Source: Limosilactobacillus reuteri subsp. reuteri
Lineage (GTDB): Bacteria; Bacillota; Bacilli; Lactobacillales; Lactobacillaceae
NCBI RefSeq assembly: GCF_000016825.1
Contig: NC_009513.1
Coordinates: 379,501-443,500, forward strand
Reading direction: 5' to 3'
DNA: 64,000 bases
The translations under genes and the position numbers were made by a program. Shown here piece after piece: positions 62,769-64,000 of this stretch. Position 1 is the stretch's first letter; each line of letters opens with the position of its first letter. The notes below the pieces were generated by a model that was not told the origin of the DNA, did not search any database, and saw only the letters and a program-made list of their open reading frames with translations.

Positions 62769-62785
62769 TTTGACCTTTTTTGACC
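62769..62785. promoter_or_regulatory. CtsR box of clpP
   Basis: TTTGACC (62769-62775), three bases, TTTGACC (62779-62785): the complement of the tandem GGTCAAA heptads recognised by CtsR. The first copy supplies the -35 TTGACC (62770-62775); 17 bases later is the -10 TATAGT (62793-62798). Confidence 0.9.
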
Positions 62786-62809
62786 AATCGAGTATAGTAT
62801 TATTATCCG

Positions 62810-62836
62810 TTAGCATATAAGACTAACGAGTGCTAA
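62810..62836. promoter_or_regulatory. degenerate CIRCE-like element upstream of clpP
   Basis: TTAGCATAT (62810-62818), nine bases, GAGTGCTAA (62828-62836). The right arm is a perfect HrcA half-site, the left matches 6 of 9, and the 9-9-9 spacing is exact. It lies downstream of the -10, where CIRCE normally sits. Confidence 0.55.
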
Positions 62837-62856
62837 TTTATTAAGGAGGCCATATC

Positions 62857-63450
62857 ATGAATTTAGTACCTACTGTCATTGAGCAATCATCTCGTGGTGA
62901 ACGTGCTTATGACATCTACTCACGGCTTCTGAAGGACCGTATTATTATGCTCTCTGGTCCAATTGAAGACGAAATGGCAAATTCAATTGTTGCGCAACTT
63001 TTATTCCTTGATGCGCAAGATTCAACTAAAGATATTTACTTATACATCAATTCACCTGGTGGGGTTGTTACCTCAGGAATGGCAATTTATGACACTATGA
63101 ACTTTATTAAGGCTGATGTTCAAACTATTGTAATCGGAATGGCTGCTTCTATGGCCAGTGTATTAGTATCATCTGGTGCTAAGGGTAAGCGTTTTGGATT
63201 ACCACACTCACAAGTTTTGATTCACCAACCATCTGGTGGAGCTCAAGGTCAACAGACTGAAATCGAAATTGCTGCTACTGAAATTTTGAAAACACGGAAG
63301 ATGCTTAACGGCATTCTTGCTAAGAATTCTGGTCAACCTATCGAAAAGATCCAGGCTGATACTGAACGTGATCATTACTTGACAGCACAAGAAGCAGTAG
63401 ATTACGGCTTACTTGATGGTGTAATGGAAAATAATTCAAAATTAAAGTAA
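62857..63450 (+). CDS. clpP: ATP-dependent Clp protease proteolytic subunit
   Basis: The 197-residue serine protease subunit that forms the tetradecameric chamber with Clp ATPases and degrades misfolded proteins. The catalytic triad is Ser98 (GMAASMAS), His123 (LIHQPSGG) and Asp172 (TERDHYL). TAAGGAGG precedes ATG 62857. Control by CtsR is clear from the upstream operator, and HrcA control is possible. It is monocistronic with a terminator. Confidence 0.97.
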   Translation: MNLVPTVIEQSSRGERAYDIYSRLLKDRIIMLSGPIEDEMANSIVAQLLFLDAQDSTKDIYLYINSPGGVVTSGMAIYDTMNFIKADVQTIVIGMAASMASVLVSSGAKGKRFGLPHSQVLIHQPSGGAQGQQTEIEIAATEILKTRKMLNGILAKNSGQPIEKIQADTERDHYLTAQEAVDYGLLDGVMENNSKLK

Positions 63451-63460
63451 AGTGATAAAT

Positions 63461-63510
63461 AAAAAGATCTCCAATTATTCGATCGTTTTCGAATGATGGA
63501 GATCTTTTTT
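63461..63510 (+). terminator. clpP terminator
   Basis: A stem of about 22 positions with two mismatches (63461-63482 with 63489-63510), ending in a T run. Confidence 0.88.
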
Positions 63511-63574
63511 GAATTATCAAAAAGGTGAGAGGAAATTAACATCTTTGTGGCAATGAGATATCTTAGAAATGAAA

Positions 63575-63716
63575 AAAAGAGGCTGGGAATTAACTATTAA
63601 TTTTTGGTTCTCAAACAGTAAAATCCGGACTATGATTTTTGAACCGATCAAAAATCATAGTCCGGATTTTACTGTTTGAGAACCAAAAATTAATAGTTAA
63701 TTCCCGGCCTCTTTTT
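63575..63716. repeat. 142-bp near-perfect palindrome, MITE-like, related to the 17-kb IS
   Basis: Two arms of about 68 bases (63575-63642 and 63648-63715) pair with one mismatch around a 5-base loop. The sequence from GAGGC (63579) through the central hairpin is nearly identical to 17044-17135, the 3' end of the IS1182-like element. The palindrome thus consists of one IS end in inverted duplicate without a transposase gene. Its outer ends are the GAGGCYGGGAATTAACT repeat. It lies between the clpP terminator and the next promoter. Confidence 0.85.
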
Positions 63717-63787
63717 AGTTACAAATTATTTAATTAAGATTAAAAACGATTACATCATTTATATTAAAAAATAATGAGAAAGAAGCG

Positions 63788-63816
63788 TTGGAATTTAGTA
63801 TGAAATATAATATAAT
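63788..63816 (+). promoter_or_regulatory. promoter of the final permease gene
   Basis: TTGGAA (63788-63793), 17 bases, TATAAT (63811-63816), 38 bases before the ATG. Confidence 0.75.
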
Positions 63817-63854
63817 CTTTAAGAGTTAAATACAATGAAAGGATACTGATACAA

Positions 63855-64000
63855 ATGAAAAAATCGGCACCAGAACTTAATCGTTCGATGACTGCTGGTC
63901 AGATGGAAATGATTTCCCTTGGTGGAGCGATTGGTGTTGGACTGTTTATGGGATCAACATCTACAATCAAGTGGACAGGGCCATCTGTTATCCTCGCATA
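63855..64000 (+). CDS. amino-acid permease, N-terminal fragment (continues beyond window)
   Basis: Forty-eight codons are visible. The segment [24 protein letters not shown] is the first-helix motif of AAT-type amino-acid permeases of the APC superfamily (here quoted in two overlapping parts: [12 protein letters not shown] and [15 protein letters not shown]). AAAGGA lies 11 bases before ATG 63855. Substrate is not readable from this fragment. Confidence 0.85.
   Translation, partial: MKKSAPELNRSMTAGQMEMISLGGAIGVGLFMGSTSTIKWTGPSVILA

Overview
The window is a gene-dense chromosomal segment of a low-GC Firmicute, almost certainly a heterofermentative lactobacillus and most like Limosilactobacillus reuteri. 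Pointers are the low GC content, strong AGGAGG-type ribosome binding sites with some GTG and TTG starts, T-box and CtsR/HrcA control, and the gene orders tsaB-rimI-tsaD, comFA-comFC-hpf-secA-prfB, pspC-yvlD-hprK-lgt-gpsA-galU, uvrB-uvrA and rapZ-glmR-whiA-clpP. The species is inferred from gene content and was not tested by a search. No rRNA, tRNA or CRISPR array was seen.

Layout. 1-5.5 kb: the end of an acyl-ACP thioesterase gene, then a polyphosphate operon (degenerate Ppx-like protein with an HD-type domain, ppk, catalytic-type ppx). 5.6-8.1 kb: galE and a decayed IS3-family element that landed inside the galE terminator. 8.2-10.5 kb: tRNA t6A genes tsaB and tsaD with rimI. 10.7-14.1 kb: proline genes proBAC under a T-box, back to back with a second T-box (predicted aspartate-specific) that controls an amidase, an aminotransferase and probably a PanE-like reductase. 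17.0-18.9 kb: an intact IS1182-like element. 18.9-24.5 kb: an ABC-F gene, rex, groES-groEL and a tRNA-deacylase-like gene. 24.6-30.3 kb: membrane proteins, including a KimA-type potassium importer and a MarR-controlled efflux pump. 30.4-37.5 kb: yigZ, comFA, comFC, hpf, secA and frameshifted prfB. 37.5-42.1 kb: envelope and carbon-control genes. 42.1-45.2 kb: lutABC for lactate oxidation. 45.4-52.3 kb: trxB, a peptidase/deacylase, a T-box-controlled solute-binding protein, a thioesterase, pgcA, an HD hydrolase and a small membrane protein. 52.5-57.4 kb: uvrB-uvrA. 57.4-59.0 kb: a SteT-like serine/threonine exchanger behind a serine-rich leader peptide. 59.1-63.5 kb: rapZ-glmR-whiA, two tiny genes and clpP. 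The window ends with a long palindrome related to the 17-kb insertion sequence, and the start of an amino-acid permease gene.

The most interesting signal is at 57.42-57.69 kb. A 23-codon reading frame carries six serine codons within eight, overlaps a hairpin that can compete with a terminator, and sits directly upstream of a serine/threonine exchanger gene. This has the architecture of trp-type ribosome-mediated attenuation, but tuned to serine. Ten kilobases upstream, a T-box whose specifier reads best as UCA (Ser) controls an orphan amino-acid-binding protein. The two loci suggest two mechanistically different serine-sensing RNA switches on transport genes. A predicted aspartate T-box over an omega-amidase/aminotransferase pair, a MITE-like palindrome matching one end of the IS1182-like element, two unannotated-size genes (37 and 43 codons) and a degenerate CIRCE next to a CtsR box at clpP are the other leads.
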